Source: JBGPTK01 sp963797765 (GTDB taxonomy: Bacteria > Acidobacteriota > Terriglobia > Acidiferrales > UBA7541). Taken from it: a stretch of DNA of 64,000 bases. The notes under the pieces are model-generated. The model saw only the letters and a list, made by a program, of their open reading frames with translations. It searched no databases and was not told the DNA's origin. Positions within the stretch are counted from its first letter, which is position 1, and the number at the start of each line of letters is the position of its first letter. Below are positions 26,995 through 35,881 of this stretch, one piece after another. The stretch lies in contig CAWCQU010000003.1 of NCBI GenBank assembly GCA_963797765.1, forward strand, positions 2,108,001 to 2,172,000, in the 5' to 3' direction. The position numbers and the translations under genes are program-made.

Positions 26995-27337
26995 CGCACC
27001 GTAGCAAACACCCTTTTGAAGGTTTCGTAAAAACTTGATATTGCCCAAACCTCAATATCACACTTCTTTAGTAAACCTCTTTAATATAAATTACATTATC
27101 ATGTTCCACTAAATTTGCGGCAAAGCAGACAGGCACTCCTAAACAACCACTCGCTGAAGCAAGCCTACCTCTGTTTTCAACTTGGCCCAGCATAATGCTT
27201 TGTCGACTATCAAAGATGGTATCTTCGAATTGTAAAGCCAAAATCGATGGTCAATTCGAATCATGCTCCACCAGTTGGCACAGCGCCTGACTATTACCTG
27301 GAACTGATGTATCGACACGGGAAAGAAAGGAGGCGAC
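26995..27337. other. AT-rich divergent promoter region
   Basis: About 340 bases between the HEPN gene (minus) and the lipoprotein-like gene (plus). The stretch 27050-27115 is clearly AT-rich (TTAATATAAATTACATTATC) and stands out against the GC-rich surroundings, suiting a promoter of a transferred block. No gene is seen. Confidence 0.45.
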
Positions 27338-27728
27338 ATGAGAAGAGTCCTGTGGTTTGCGGGGGCGGTTGCACTAGTCGCAGGTTGCCGGAGCACTGCT
27401 TGAGTATTATTTCCGACCGATTCTCCCGCGAATGCAGCCCAAGATAGCAATTATTTCTGCGGATGAATCTTCTACTAAAGCATTCACAGGGGCACTTTCG
27501 GAGGCTTGCCCGCAAGCCGCGTACACCGCCGAAAAGGGAAAAGAAGACTCTGACTACCGGGTGGCATTATTTTGGAACGCAGACCACTGGTCTTCATTCG
27601 TAACCAGGAGAGATGGCGCTGTAGTTTTATTCCCTGAAGACCCGCAATATACAGGTTCGGACTACAAAATTATCCTTCGCAGGATCTGCAACGCGCTCGT
27701 AAGAGATGCAATCGCTCTGGGCCGCTGA
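27338..27728 (+). CDS. Putative lipoprotein, apparently frameshifted after the lipobox
   Basis: An ATG with an excellent ribosome site (GAAAGGAGGCGAC) opens a lipoprotein signal MRRVLWFAGAVALVAGC followed by a stop after 21 codons. One base earlier in frame the reading continues (LLEYYFRPILPRMQPKIAII) to the stop at 27728, so one extra G near 27390 would explain the break. The rest (about 100 residues) has alternating strands and helices and no recognised family. An independent gene from the ATG at 27432 is the alternative. Confidence 0.45.
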
Positions 27729-27948
27729 TCAAACCTTCCGTTCTCAAATCGGCGCCAAGGTCAATCGGGGAGTCGAGTGGCAATCGTCCAGCGCAGATCG
27801 CTTCGAAATACGGGATTTGCGGAACGGCCCTGTAGTTTCGACAGCACTAGTCGATCGGAAGTCCGGCCGAGTTTGGGTCTGGAAAACTGGCGCCAAAGAG
27901 TCTTCCGCATTTTTTGAAGAAGATGTAATTCCAAAACCAGACAATTAG
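27706..27948 (+). CDS. Small hypothetical protein
   Basis: 80 codons overlapping the previous frame by 23 bases. The middle (RFEIRDLRNGPVVSTALVDR, then SGRVWVWKTG) reads like a beta-rich domain. No family or clear ribosome site is seen; it could be a separate gene or the continuation of the preceding one after another indel. A terminator follows at 27998. Confidence 0.4.
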   Translation: MQSLWAADQTFRSQIGAKVNRGVEWQSSSADRFEIRDLRNGPVVSTALVDRKSGRVWVWKTGAKESSAFFEEDVIPKPDN

Positions 27949-27997
27949 TGGGGGGGGGGGGCGGAACAGGCTTAAACGGATCGAAACGAATTTGGGT

Positions 27998-28036
27998 GGC
28001 CCATGTTTCGACAGAAACGTGGGGCTTTTCTGTTTT
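27998..28036 (+). terminator. Terminator hairpin of the lipoprotein-like unit
   Basis: Stem GGCCCATGTTTC with GAAACGTGGGGC, loop GACA-type, then TTTTCTGTTTT. It lies 50 bases after the stop at 27948 and nearly matches the inverted hairpin at 25221-25259. Confidence 0.8.
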
Positions 28037-28095
28037 GCGAAATCCTCGCAACTCCGTCCGGAGTGCGAACGCCCGGGCCGGCTGCCATCGCGGCT

Positions 28096-28395
28096 TCAGG
28101 CCAGCACCGTCAGCGGGCGAACCTGAGTCTTGACGAGCGCTTCTTTTTCATTTCGCGCGACGCGCAAATTAAATTCTGATTGTAGATTGAGCCAAAAATC
28201 CGGGGTGGTCCCGAAAGCGTAGGCCAGCCGGAGAGCCATTTCAGGAGAGATGCCCCGCTCTTCCTTCACTATATCGTAGACGCTTGGAGCGGGCACGCGC
28301 AGAGCCAGAGCGAGCCGATTGGGATTCAAGCCAAACGGGATCATGAATTCCTCCCGCAAAATCTCGCCGGGGTGGATGGGCTTTAATTTCGACAT
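28096..28395 (-). CDS. higA: HigA-family antitoxin (XRE-type HTH)
   Basis: 99-residue antitoxin and repressor. It begins with the HigA hallmark KPIHPGEILREEFM, followed by a helix-turn-helix (NRLALALRVPAPSVYDIVKE, then ISPEMALRLAYAFGTTPDFWLNLQ). It starts 12 bases after the toxin gene, the typical higB-higA order. The ATG at 28395 is preceded by GAGGAG. It should neutralise HigB and repress the operon. Confidence 0.93.
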   Translation of the reverse strand: MSKLKPIHPGEILREEFMIPFGLNPNRLALALRVPAPSVYDIVKEERGISPEMALRLAYAFGTTPDFWLNLQSEFNLRVARNEKEALVKTQVRPLTVLA

Positions 28396-28406
28396 TGGAA
28401 TTCTCC

Positions 28407-28691
28407 TCAATGGTAGTCAACGATTTCAACCTGATGGGCATCGCCATCGAGCCAGACGAAACAGATGCGCCATTGATCGTTGATGCTGATACTGTGCTGC
28501 CCTTCGCGATCCGCTTCGAGCCGATGAAGCCTGTTCCCCGGTGGCGCCTTCAAATCCGTCAAACGCTTCGCCGCATGCAGCATCAATAATTTCCGCCGCG
28601 CGGGCTGCAGGATATTCGCAAATTTCGCGGCACTTTCATCATTAAAAAGCCGCTTCGTATCGGCGCATCGGAAGGACTTTATCACATCCAA
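28407..28691 (-). CDS. higB: HigB/RelE-family mRNA interferase toxin
   Basis: 94-residue RelE-fold toxin with DVIKSFRCADTKRLFND at the N-terminus and the core HSISINDQWRICFVWLDGDA, whose Arg/Trp pattern matches the HigB active site that cleaves ribosome-bound mRNA. Located directly upstream of higA. The pair lies inside the repeat-bounded island, near its right end. Confidence 0.92.
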   Translation of the reverse strand: MDVIKSFRCADTKRLFNDESAAKFANILQPARRKLLMLHAAKRLTDLKAPPGNRLHRLEADREGQHSISINDQWRICFVWLDGDAHQVEIVDYH

Positions 28692-29419
28692 AGGATATAA
28701 TGCGGCGCATTAAATGTCCAGAACCAATAAAAGCGGGTGGCGCGTGTTTCGGATCCAGTTTTCTCCGGTGGCGAGCATTTATCGCCCAAGAGCCCGGACG
28801 CCTCCAACCTCCAATTTCCAATCTCCAGAACTTCTGCATCTATTGCTTCATCTAAGCACGTGCCCTGGTGTATAATGGGGAGGTCCATCTGATGGCTTGG
28901 GTGGCTGGGAGGAGACTGTGAGCCCGGACTTGGGCGCGAGGAGGCGAAAAATAGCGTAAAGCTATGGCGAATTTCGGGCGGAATTAGCTGAAAGCTAATC
29001 GCCACGGCGATTCAATTAGAATCGTGCTTAACCCCTTTCGCTGCAACGCGAAGTGGGTTTCTAATCGCCTCTATATCATGCGTTTTTGGCGATCAAAATC
29101 GAGCAAACAAAAAATGCAACAGCGGGCGCCCGAATGGGAAACGCTGCGTCCAAACATGAGCACCGAGCAAGAGCGGGCGCAGCAAGCAGCGCCCCTACGA
29201 AAACTCGGGCGGATTGTGGTGCACCGGGCGCGGAGGAACAAGTCAAGAACCCCACCCTTCCCGTTTGAAACCGGGAAGGATGGGGCACCCGGGGCCCTTA
29301 CGAAAACTCGGGCGAATCACTGGCGCGGGGGATGCGCCATTTTGGCTTTGGGATTGTGGCGGGCTTGGAAAATTTATTTTTTGGCTTTGCGCGGGCGGAT
29401 TTGTGACACTGGTTGCACT
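28692..29419. other. Non-coding region with repeats upstream of the amino-acid dehydrogenase
   Basis: About 730 bases without a supported gene. Features include small hairpins (ATAGCGTAAAGCTAT near 28953 and TTAGCTGAAAGCTAA near 28984), the right boundary repeat at 29059-29201, and a long GC-rich hairpin around 29246-29280 (CCACCCTTCCCG with CGGGAAGGATGG). A frame continuous with the dehydrogenase is open here but has repeat-derived, not protein-like, sequence. Confidence 0.5.
29059..29201. repeat. Right boundary repeat of the 24-29 kb island
   Basis: Mirror image of the repeat at 24011-24183: the 19-base block TTCTAATCGCCTCTATATC at 29059-29077 and the 28-base hairpin block at 29174-29201, both exact inverted matches, with a non-identical 96-base spacer (126 bases in the left copy). 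Confidence 0.6.
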
Positions 29420-30502
29420 ATGAACCTACTTCAGGAAATGGCGGCGCACGATCACGAACAGGTGATCGCGATTCAGAACAATGCCACGGGGCTGCGCGGA
29501 TTTCTGGCGATTCATGACACGACGCTGGGCCCGGCGCTGGGCGGCATTCGCATCCTGCCTTACAAGACGGAGGACGAGGCGCTGGCCGATGCGTTGCGGC
29601 TTTCGCGCGCGATGACCTATAAGGCGTCGCTGGCGGAATTGCCGTGCGGCGGAGGCAAAGCGGTTTTGATCGCTCATGAGGGATTGAAAAGGGCGGCGGC
29701 GTTTGAAGCGTTTGGCGCGCTGGTGGAAAGTTTGCGCGGAAGATTTTTTACCGGGCAGGATGTGGGAATCGTGGAAGGCGACCTGGCGGCGGTGGGACGC
29801 GCCACCGGTTATGTGGCGTGCGAATCGGGGCCGGAACTGGGTGACATCAGCGAGCACACCGCGATCGGAATTTGGCACGGGATGCGCGCGTGTCTTGATT
29901 TTGCGGGATTGCGGAAAGCGCGAGTGGCGATTCAGGGAGCCGGCAGCGTGGGCGTGTGGCTGGGAAAAATTTTGAAGCGCGAAGGGATGGAATTGCTGGT
30001 GGCGGATATTGACTCGGCGCGCGCGGAAAAATTTGCGGCGGAAATTGGCGCGCGTGTGGTGCCGCCTGGCGAGATTTTGTCGGCCGAGTGCGACGTGTTC
30101 GCGCCGTGCGCGCTGGGCGGAGTGCTGAATCGCGAAACGATTCCGCGGTTGAAGGCGCGCATCGTGTGCGGCTCGGCGAATAACGTGCTGGCGACGCCGG
30201 AAGATGCGGCGGCGCTGGATGCTCGCGGAATTTTATACGCGCCGGATTATCTGGTGAACGCAGGCGGATTGATTCGCGGCGCCGATTTCTTTTTGCTGAA
30301 GATTCGCGACAGCATGCCGAGCCTGGAACGCATTTACGGCCGCATGACTCGCGTGCTGCGCGCCGCCGCCGAAAAGAAAATTCCCACCGCGCGCGTGGCC
30401 GATGAAATGGCCGAAGCGCGGTTGAAAAAAGCGAAAACATTTCGCGATTTGACCTGGGGCGCGCCGTCGCCTTCGCCGTCGGCTACGGGAGCCTGCAGGT
30501 GA
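29420..30502 (+). CDS. Leu/Phe/Val (Glu-family) amino-acid dehydrogenase
   Basis: 360-residue NAD-dependent dehydrogenase that oxidatively deaminates branched-chain or aromatic amino acids. Catalytic Lys residues are in MTYKASLAELPCGGGKAVL, the proton-relay Asp lies in FTGQDVGI, and the Rossmann motif is IQGAGSVGVWLG. The C-terminal half has APCALGG and GSANNVLA typical of Leu dehydrogenases. The start at 29420 matches the family N-terminus; the open frame reaching 29024 is repeat sequence. GC-rich codon use is typical of the chromosome. Confidence 0.93.
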   Translation: MNLLQEMAAHDHEQVIAIQNNATGLRGFLAIHDTTLGPALGGIRILPYKTEDEALADALRLSRAMTYKASLAELPCGGGKAVLIAHEGLKRAAAFEAFGALVESLRGRFFTGQDVGIVEGDLAAVGRATGYVACESGPELGDISEHTAIGIWHGMRACLDFAGLRKARVAIQGAGSVGVWLGKILKREGMELLVADIDSARAEKFAAEIGARVVPPGEILSAECDVFAPCALGGVLNRETIPRLKARIVCGSANNVLATPEDAAALDARGILYAPDYLVNAGGLIRGADFFLLKIRDSMPSLERIYGRMTRVLRAAAEKKIPTARVADEMAEARLKKAKTFRDLTWGAPSPSPSATGACR

Positions 30503-30640
30503 TTTCCGGGTCGCGGATGCGGCGCGGGCAGCAGCGCCGTTTTGCGTTGGCGCACAGGGTGAAGCGCGGTAGAATTGGCGACCGGAGGTTGCGCGACACA
30601 AACTGCGCGACCCGATCGAAACCATCGGGACGCACACTGC

Positions 30641-30717
30641 GCGCCTGTAGCTCAGATGGATAGAGCACTAGCCTCCGAAGCTAGGGGTCGTGGGTTCGAA
30701 TCCCTCCAGGCGCGCCA
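30641..30717 (+). tRNA. tRNA-Arg (anticodon CCG)
   Basis: Complete cloverleaf: acceptor GCGCCTG pairs with CAGGCGC, D-arm with AGCTCAGATGGAT, anticodon stem CTAGC/GCTAG with loop CTCCGAA (anticodon CCG, reading CGG), T-arm GGGTTCGAATCCC, discriminator G and encoded CCA. tRNA genes are common integration targets, but no integrase is nearby. Confidence 0.97.
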
Positions 30718-30843
30718 CTCTTACCCATTTGGTTTCAACTGGTTCGCTATTTTCGTCGGTCTTTTCGAAAGATTGAACATCGCAAGAACTGTTCACTTTT
30801 ATACAGTCCGGGGCGAAGCCTTTTTGCTAAAATAAGGGGAGGT

Positions 30844-31554
30844 ATGGAGCGATTAGCTTGTCGATATCGCTTCCTTGTGAATATGAAACCAAGAACACAC
30901 AAGCACAATGGACATGCCGACTCTTTCAACCCGCAGGTATTTCTCGACACCGCAGGAGTGAAGAGAAAAGTTGCCACGTATGGGAGAAATGAAACCATCT
31001 ACACGCAAGGCGACGCGGCCGATACCGTTATGTACATCCAGCAGGGCGGAGTGAAGTTTACGGTGGTGAACGGGACGGGAAAGGAAGCCGTGGTTGCCAT
31101 GTTTGGTCCCACCGACTTTTTTGGCGAGGGATGCATGGCGGGCCAACTTCTCCGCATAGGCACGATTACCGCCGTTACACCGACTACTTTGCTGGTGATC
31201 CGAAAGGAAGAATTGCAGCGCGTGCTCCATGCGGAGCACGACTTATCCGATCGCTTCATCGCGTATATGCTCGGCCGCAACATCCGAGTGGAAGAGGATC
31301 TAATCGACCAGCTCTTTAACTCGAGTGAAAAGCGCTTGGCGCGCACCCTGCTGCTTCTTGCGCGCTACGGCGAGCAGGAACAACCAGACCGCTTGCTGCC
31401 GAACGTTTCCCAGGAAACCCTGGCAAGCATGGTCGGAACCACGCGATCGCGAGTGAATTTCTTCATGAACAAATTCAGAAAACTGGGTTTCATCGAGTAC
31501 AACGGCAAAATCAAGGTCAATAAGTCCTTGCTGACAGTCGTCTTGCACGAGTAA
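30844..31554 (+). CDS. Crp/Fnr-family transcription regulator
   Basis: 236-residue regulator with an N-terminal cyclic-nucleotide-binding-like beta-roll (about 45-150, TYGRNETIYTQGDAADTVMY and FFGEGCMAG) and a C-terminal winged helix (SQETLASMVGTTRSRVNFFM). No Fnr-type cysteine cluster is visible, so it is not an iron-sulphur sensor; the ligand is unknown. The first ATG follows AAGGGGAGG closely; an ATG at 30883 is an alternative. It is a candidate for binding the GTGA-N6-TCAC sites near the usp genes. Confidence 0.92.
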   Translation: MERLACRYRFLVNMKPRTHKHNGHADSFNPQVFLDTAGVKRKVATYGRNETIYTQGDAADTVMYIQQGGVKFTVVNGTGKEAVVAMFGPTDFFGEGCMAGQLLRIGTITAVTPTTLLVIRKEELQRVLHAEHDLSDRFIAYMLGRNIRVEEDLIDQLFNSSEKRLARTLLLLARYGEQEQPDRLLPNVSQETLASMVGTTRSRVNFFMNKFRKLGFIEYNGKIKVNKSLLTVVLHE

Positions 31555-31667
31555 CGTCTTCCGTTCACGCGAACGGCCCGCCACAATAAAAATACTGGCA
31601 AACTACTATATTCCAACGACTGATTCGAGGCGCGCCCGGATCAATTGCAGGTCACGATTCAAATCAA

Positions 31668-32501
31668 TCACGCAGTGACGGATGCGCTTCTCCGCAGCTC
31701 GAGTTTACCGGTTGGAGTGGGTGCCGAATCATCGGAAAATGGGCCGTCAATCAGAAAGGAATTTTGTTTGGATTGGGATTCGCCGTCATGCCGTTGTTTA
31801 ATCGCATAAAGAGCCAGCTCCAGGCGGTTCGAAACACCCAACTTGTTAAAAATGCGGAAAAGATAGTTGCTGACCGTATGTTCGCTGATTCCCATCTTCA
31901 ACGAAATCTCCCGGTTTGGGTGGCCGTCGGAAATCCAGTGTACGACTTGAGACTCTCTCTTGGTCAGCAAAGACATTCCTTTAGCGTCGGTCACGCGGAC
32001 TGGAGCCGTTTTCGTGAAGGCATTAAGAAGCAAGTGGAGTTGGCGGCTATCGGCCCACACCTGTCCGTTGTGCACGGATTGAATGCATTTGCAGAGCTGC
32101 TCAAAACACTCGGCACGGCTGAATACGCCTTTTGCGCCTCCCCGGAAAGCATGCATGATGAGCTCATCATTCCAGTCGTCGAAAATCATGATGCACCGAA
32201 TCTCGGGATACGTTAAATGCAAGATCCGGAGAGCTTCAAGGCCCATCAATTGTCCATCTTGAAGATCACCATTAAGCAACGCGACATCTGCATTCGCCCG
32301 AGCTGCCGAGGCAATCGCGCCCGCACTCGATACCTCGCAGGCTGCTACCTCAAACTGATGCGGAAATCGCTGGAAGGAAGTCTGCAGCAGCTCACACCCC
32401 ATCGCGGAGGCGTCAGCAATGATTAATCGGACACGATTCTGTCCCATTTCACTACGAAACGTAGATCCCAAAGTCCGCGGGGCCGAGGGCAACGATGACA
32501 T
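31668..32501 (-). CDS. NarL/LuxR-type response regulator
   Basis: 277-residue regulator. The receiver domain (about 22-150) begins VRLIIADASAMGCELL with Asn at the usual phospho-Asp site (ADVALLNGDLQDG), so the phospho-acceptor position is shifted or lost. The C-terminal LuxR HTH (about 190-255) reads LLTKRESQVVHWISDGHPNR and ISEHTVSNYLFRIFNKLGV. The ATG at 32501 follows GGAGGATTTTG. No cognate kinase is adjacent. Confidence 0.9.
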   Translation of the reverse strand: MSSLPSAPRTLGSTFRSEMGQNRVRLIIADASAMGCELLQTSFQRFPHQFEVAACEVSSAGAIASAARANADVALLNGDLQDGQLMGLEALRILHLTYPEIRCIMIFDDWNDELIMHAFRGGAKGVFSRAECFEQLCKCIQSVHNGQVWADSRQLHLLLNAFTKTAPVRVTDAKGMSLLTKRESQVVHWISDGHPNREISLKMGISEHTVSNYLFRIFNKLGVSNRLELALYAIKQRHDGESQSKQNSFLIDGPFSDDSAPTPTGKLELRRSASVTA

Positions 32502-32790
32502 CAAAATCCTCCATGTTTAGCGGCGATTAGGCCAGACTGCAAACCTTAGTGTTTATTTGTAGCGCCCGACGCATGCAATTGTTTCTTCACTTTTCATCTT
32601 CGAAGCACTTTCCCGGCTTTCCCGAGAAGTCCGGCGAAGGCAGCAAGATGCCACGACCGTCACCGAGAATCTGTTCAAAACAACACATTGCAAAACTGAA
32701 ACTACCGCACCGATTTGCTGAGCTTGTTCTTGAAACATCGGCAGCTTGCCGGGGCTGCAAGAAATCCCGGCAAGCTGGTTGGTGACTCAA

Positions 32791-33504
32791 CTATTTGTTC
32801 GAAGCGTGCTCGGATTCGTTGCGGGGTGCGCTCTTCTGCAGAGCGCGGACAAATTGACGGCCCGTTTCGGGCACGCTCAGGTCTTCACTTCTGACGATGT
32901 CCCTGGCTTTGATGGCGCGGCCATACACCTGTTCGCTTGCGTCATCGTCTGGACGAAGCGTGGAACCCTCAAGGGATATGCCGGCAAACAAACCCCGGGA
33001 ACGCGAGTAGCTCAGGATCTCGGCTCGCATCCAAGCGTCGGTATCCGCGGAAGCATCGCGTCCTTTGGGCCCTCCGGCAACGGAAGCATCCGCACCCAAT
33101 TTGACCTTGCTGCTGAGAATCGATTCCATCCCTCTGTTATTCATCACGAGCAGTATCAAGTCCGTCGCTTCTCCTCCGATTTGAAAGCCGACACTTCCAC
33201 CTTCCAGTGCGTACATGGCTGGAGCTCCCCAGGCGCCATTGAATTTCTCGCCCCTGCGGCAAACCATCGCGCCGCGCCCGTAGCTCCCGCCTACGCCAAA
33301 TGCAAGCTTCTTGACGGACGGAAACACGATGACGCACTCCGCCTTTTCCAGGAGTTCCTGGGGAATGTTTTCAGGCACGTTAAGGACTTCTTGCAAAACA
33401 ACACCACAGTTTTCGAGGCGTTCTTGTTCGTTATTCAATTTCGAAGCATATACCGCGCCTGCCGCGAGCGTAAGGCATGCTGCTGCAATTAGAAAACTCT
33501 TCAT
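32791..33504 (-). CDS. Secreted SYLF-domain (YSC84/DUF500) protein
   Basis: 237-residue exported protein with a signal peptide (about 1-20, AAGAVYAS) and a SYLF lipid-binding domain: AECVIVFPSVKKLAFGVGGS, GRGAMVCRR and GFQIGGEATDLILLVMN. Bacterial members are probably periplasmic or outer-membrane lipid-associated; function unknown. GAGGAGGT precedes the ATG. Confidence 0.92.
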   Translation of the reverse strand: MKSFLIAAACLTLAAGAVYASKLNNEQERLENCGVVLQEVLNVPENIPQELLEKAECVIVFPSVKKLAFGVGGSYGRGAMVCRRGEKFNGAWGAPAMYALEGGSVGFQIGGEATDLILLVMNNRGMESILSSKVKLGADASVAGGPKGRDASADTDAWMRAEILSYSRSRGLFAGISLEGSTLRPDDDASEQVYGRAIKARDIVRSEDLSVPETGRQFVRALQKSAPRNESEHASNK

Positions 33505-33645
33505 CGCTGACCTCCTCGGTCAAAACATCATTTGTATACTTTCTGTTTCTTCGGAAACTTGTTTGAAGGACCATCAACCCGGTTCAATTCACGATAGGGA
33601 TATTCGATACCCGGCTCTCAGGCGGGGGAAGTTTGCGGCTTTGAG

Positions 33646-33870
33646 CTAGGATTTCTGTTTGGCGCCAACGACGAGCAGGATAATTCCTCCGACCAATGCA
33701 AGCCCCCCGAGCACGGGCGGAATCGAAATCCGGTCATGCTTCTCCGCAGTCGCGTGGATCGGTCCGACATCCAGTATTTTTTCTTGATGGGTGTAGTTGA
33801 ACCCTTGATAGGCGAGTGCCAGCCCGCCGAGAACAATGAAGAGAACTCCGGCCCACATGATCGGTTTCAT
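33646..33870 (-). CDS. DUF3185 small membrane protein
   Basis: 74-residue protein with two transmembrane helices (MWAGVLFIVLGGLALAYQGF and PPVLGGLALVGGIILLVVGA) linked by a short polar segment, the DUF3185 layout. Function unknown. It sits 142 bases downstream of the SYLF gene's start, on the same strand; the 335-base gap to the next gene holds nothing clear. Confidence 0.88.
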   Translation of the reverse strand: MKPIMWAGVLFIVLGGLALAYQGFNYTHQEKILDVGPIHATAEKHDRISIPPVLGGLALVGGIILLVVGAKQKS

Positions 33871-34205
33871 CGTTTTTGCCTTTGCAACTCAACCGTCCTT
33901 CTTCGACCCTGAATCAACATAATCAGAAAAAGCCTGGCCCTGCTATTTCAGTTCCGCAAGAGAACCGTGCGAGCAATGTTTGCGCCGCACGAGGAAATCG
34001 CTGCTGTAATTTCGCAGGCGAGTCATTCTAGAGCGCTTGAAACTGCAAGTCTGTTCACTTGAGCACACTTAACCTTATTCTCTCGCAATTTCGTGATTAA
34101 GAGCAGGAGGCAGTAAAACTGCCCATAGCTAATTTCCTGCGGGATTCCCAGGTGTTGAAACGCGGATCAGCCAGGCCGCGACAGCGGCGTTTCTTTCGAT
34201 CTGCT

Positions 34206-35543
34206 TTATTTAGCCGGGCTGGCGGCAAGAATCGGGGCTGGAGTGAACAATTTCAACTGATCGAGGGAAGTCAACACACTTTGCCAGCGAACATCATCCT
34301 TCTTTGTCTCGATGGGAACAGAAAGGTCTGAATAAAAACCCAGAATGTTGTCGCGCAAGTCCGTTGAAGTTAAATCGAACTTCCGCTCCGCCAATTGACC
34401 TAACAACTTTGCATAGGTATCGTCTGTCAAAGAATATTCCGCCGCCTTGGTTTCCTTGCCGCTGTCAAAATCACAATTGGCAAGCTCCAGTGAGCCGGTA
34501 CGAACCTGTTGCAGATAGATGCGATATTGGTCGACGGTGGTGTTGATGCTTTTGAAATAGAGGTCCGCCGTCTGCGCCGTGGGGCTGTTGAACGCCAGCG
34601 CCTTAAACGGGCCGATCTTCGGCATGTATCGCAGAAGAATTGAGAACATGCGAGTCTTGAATCCGTCCTTCTTATAGTCTTTTCCCCACTCTTTTTCATA
34701 ATCGGAGCGCGAAAGCCGATACAGGAATTTGCGTTTAGCGAAGTTGGGAGTCTCGCGCATCATGTCCTTCTTGTGGGTTCGCAGCGCAACTCGGGTCATC
34801 TCTGGAATCATGCGGCTGACGGCGAAGCGATAGGAGCCGATCGAGAGATCTTCCCGTGTCAGGACTTCTTTCAATTCCACTCCATATACGATGGGAAAGA
34901 CGCGCTCGAGCAAAGGCTTGGACACCTGGAATCCGATAAAATCGTGGTACTGCTGGGAGGCATAGCGATTTTTCGCGACCTGCTCCATGTCGAATCCGAA
35001 CTCCGTCTTCAGATGAGCAGTGCGATCCTGAGCGTATCTGACGGAATTGCCGTACTTCGCCCGCAGCTTGGGATACTCGATGGAAACGGAGCGGTTAACG
35101 GCGGGGTGGCCGGCGATGTCCGATGCATAGTGCGCGAGCGCGCCCAAGGCAAAGGCATATTCGTTGGCATCCTGACTCTGCCGCAGCATCTCTCGAACAA
35201 AGTCACCACTGCGAACGTAGTGCACCAAATTGCTGAATTCCACGCTGCCAAAGGGATAGTAGCCGAGGTCCTGGATGACGGCGCCGCCATATGCGTAAGC
35301 GTGCGCCTGCTTGAGTTGGTCTTCCGAGAGATCCGGAAAGCGATTCAACAGCAGCGGACGAATTTCCTCGCCCCACAGTAAGTCCACGATTTCCTCGTGA
35401 GTGAGCACAGAGTACGCGAACGAACCGCCGGCGCACAGCAGCAGGACGAGCAAAACTGCCGCCACGCGGATGCACCAAGCTCCCAGGCTACCCAAAGCAA
35501 CCCCCGGAGGGATTCGCGGACTAACTTGGTTTATTGAGTTCAT
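34206..35543 (-). CDS. Secreted zinc-dependent phospholipase C-like protein
   Basis: 445-residue protein. A hydrophobic signal segment (CIRVAAVLLVLLLCAGGSFA) precedes a helical zinc-dependent phospholipase C/S1-P1-like domain with histidines in SVLTHEEIVDLLW, LVHYVRSGDF, ALGALAHYASDIAGHPAVN and AHLKTEFGF. The His/Asp set suggests a metal-dependent phosphoesterase, possibly on phospholipids. The start overlaps the end of the small gene at 35521-35724 by 23 bases. Confidence 0.87.
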   Translation of the reverse strand: MNSINQVSPRIPPGVALGSLGAWCIRVAAVLLVLLLCAGGSFAYSVLTHEEIVDLLWGEEIRPLLLNRFPDLSEDQLKQAHAYAYGGAVIQDLGYYPFGSVEFSNLVHYVRSGDFVREMLRQSQDANEYAFALGALAHYASDIAGHPAVNRSVSIEYPKLRAKYGNSVRYAQDRTAHLKTEFGFDMEQVAKNRYASQQYHDFIGFQVSKPLLERVFPIVYGVELKEVLTREDLSIGSYRFAVSRMIPEMTRVALRTHKKDMMRETPNFAKRKFLYRLSRSDYEKEWGKDYKKDGFKTRMFSILLRYMPKIGPFKALAFNSPTAQTADLYFKSINTTVDQYRIYLQQVRTGSLELANCDFDSGKETKAAEYSLTDDTYAKLLGQLAERKFDLTSTDLRDNILGFYSDLSVPIETKKDDVRWQSVLTSLDQLKLFTPAPILAASPAK

Positions 35544-35724
35544 GGACAAGCTTCTTCGCTTCTTTCATTCTCTCTTTGTAAAACGAGGGACTGATCAGAA
35601 CTTTTTTCGCTCCCACGCGCATATGTTCCTTGATTCCTTTCTTTGTCAAAAACAAGGAAAGCGCCAGGTACGTCTTGATTTCTTTTTCCAGAAACTGAAT
35701 TGCATGCCGCCTGGCCTGATCCAT
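35521..35724 (-). CDS. Small basic hypothetical protein, coupled to the phospholipase
   Basis: 67-residue Lys-rich helical protein (MDQARRHAIQFLEKEIKTYL) with no signal peptide. The start is exceptionally well supported by AGGAGGTGAT, a full match to the 16S anti-Shine-Dalgarno, six bases before ATG. Its stop overlaps the phospholipase start, suggesting translational coupling. Family unknown. Confidence 0.72.
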   Translation of the reverse strand: MDQARRHAIQFLEKEIKTYLALSLFLTKKGIKEHMRVGAKKVLISPSFYKERMKEAKKLVHELNKPS

Positions 35725-35881
35725 CAATCACCTCCTGATAGACAAGCACGACCCACTTGAAAAATAAAAGCAGACCGTGCGACGCAGCTGATAGCCGGTG
35801 GCTAGCCCGAACGCGATGAACCGAAAGAAAGAGCTCGGGCAGCCGGAGCGCCCCAGTGAGTCTGAACCATAGGAGCAAAAT

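Noticed and set aside
29024..29419. N-terminal extension of the amino-acid dehydrogenase
   Set aside because: The stretch is repeat DNA and does not match the family; the conserved N-terminus starts at 29420.
30641..30717. tRNA-Arg as integration site of the island
   Set aside because: The island's right repeat ends 1.4 kb away and no partial tRNA copy or integrase was seen.
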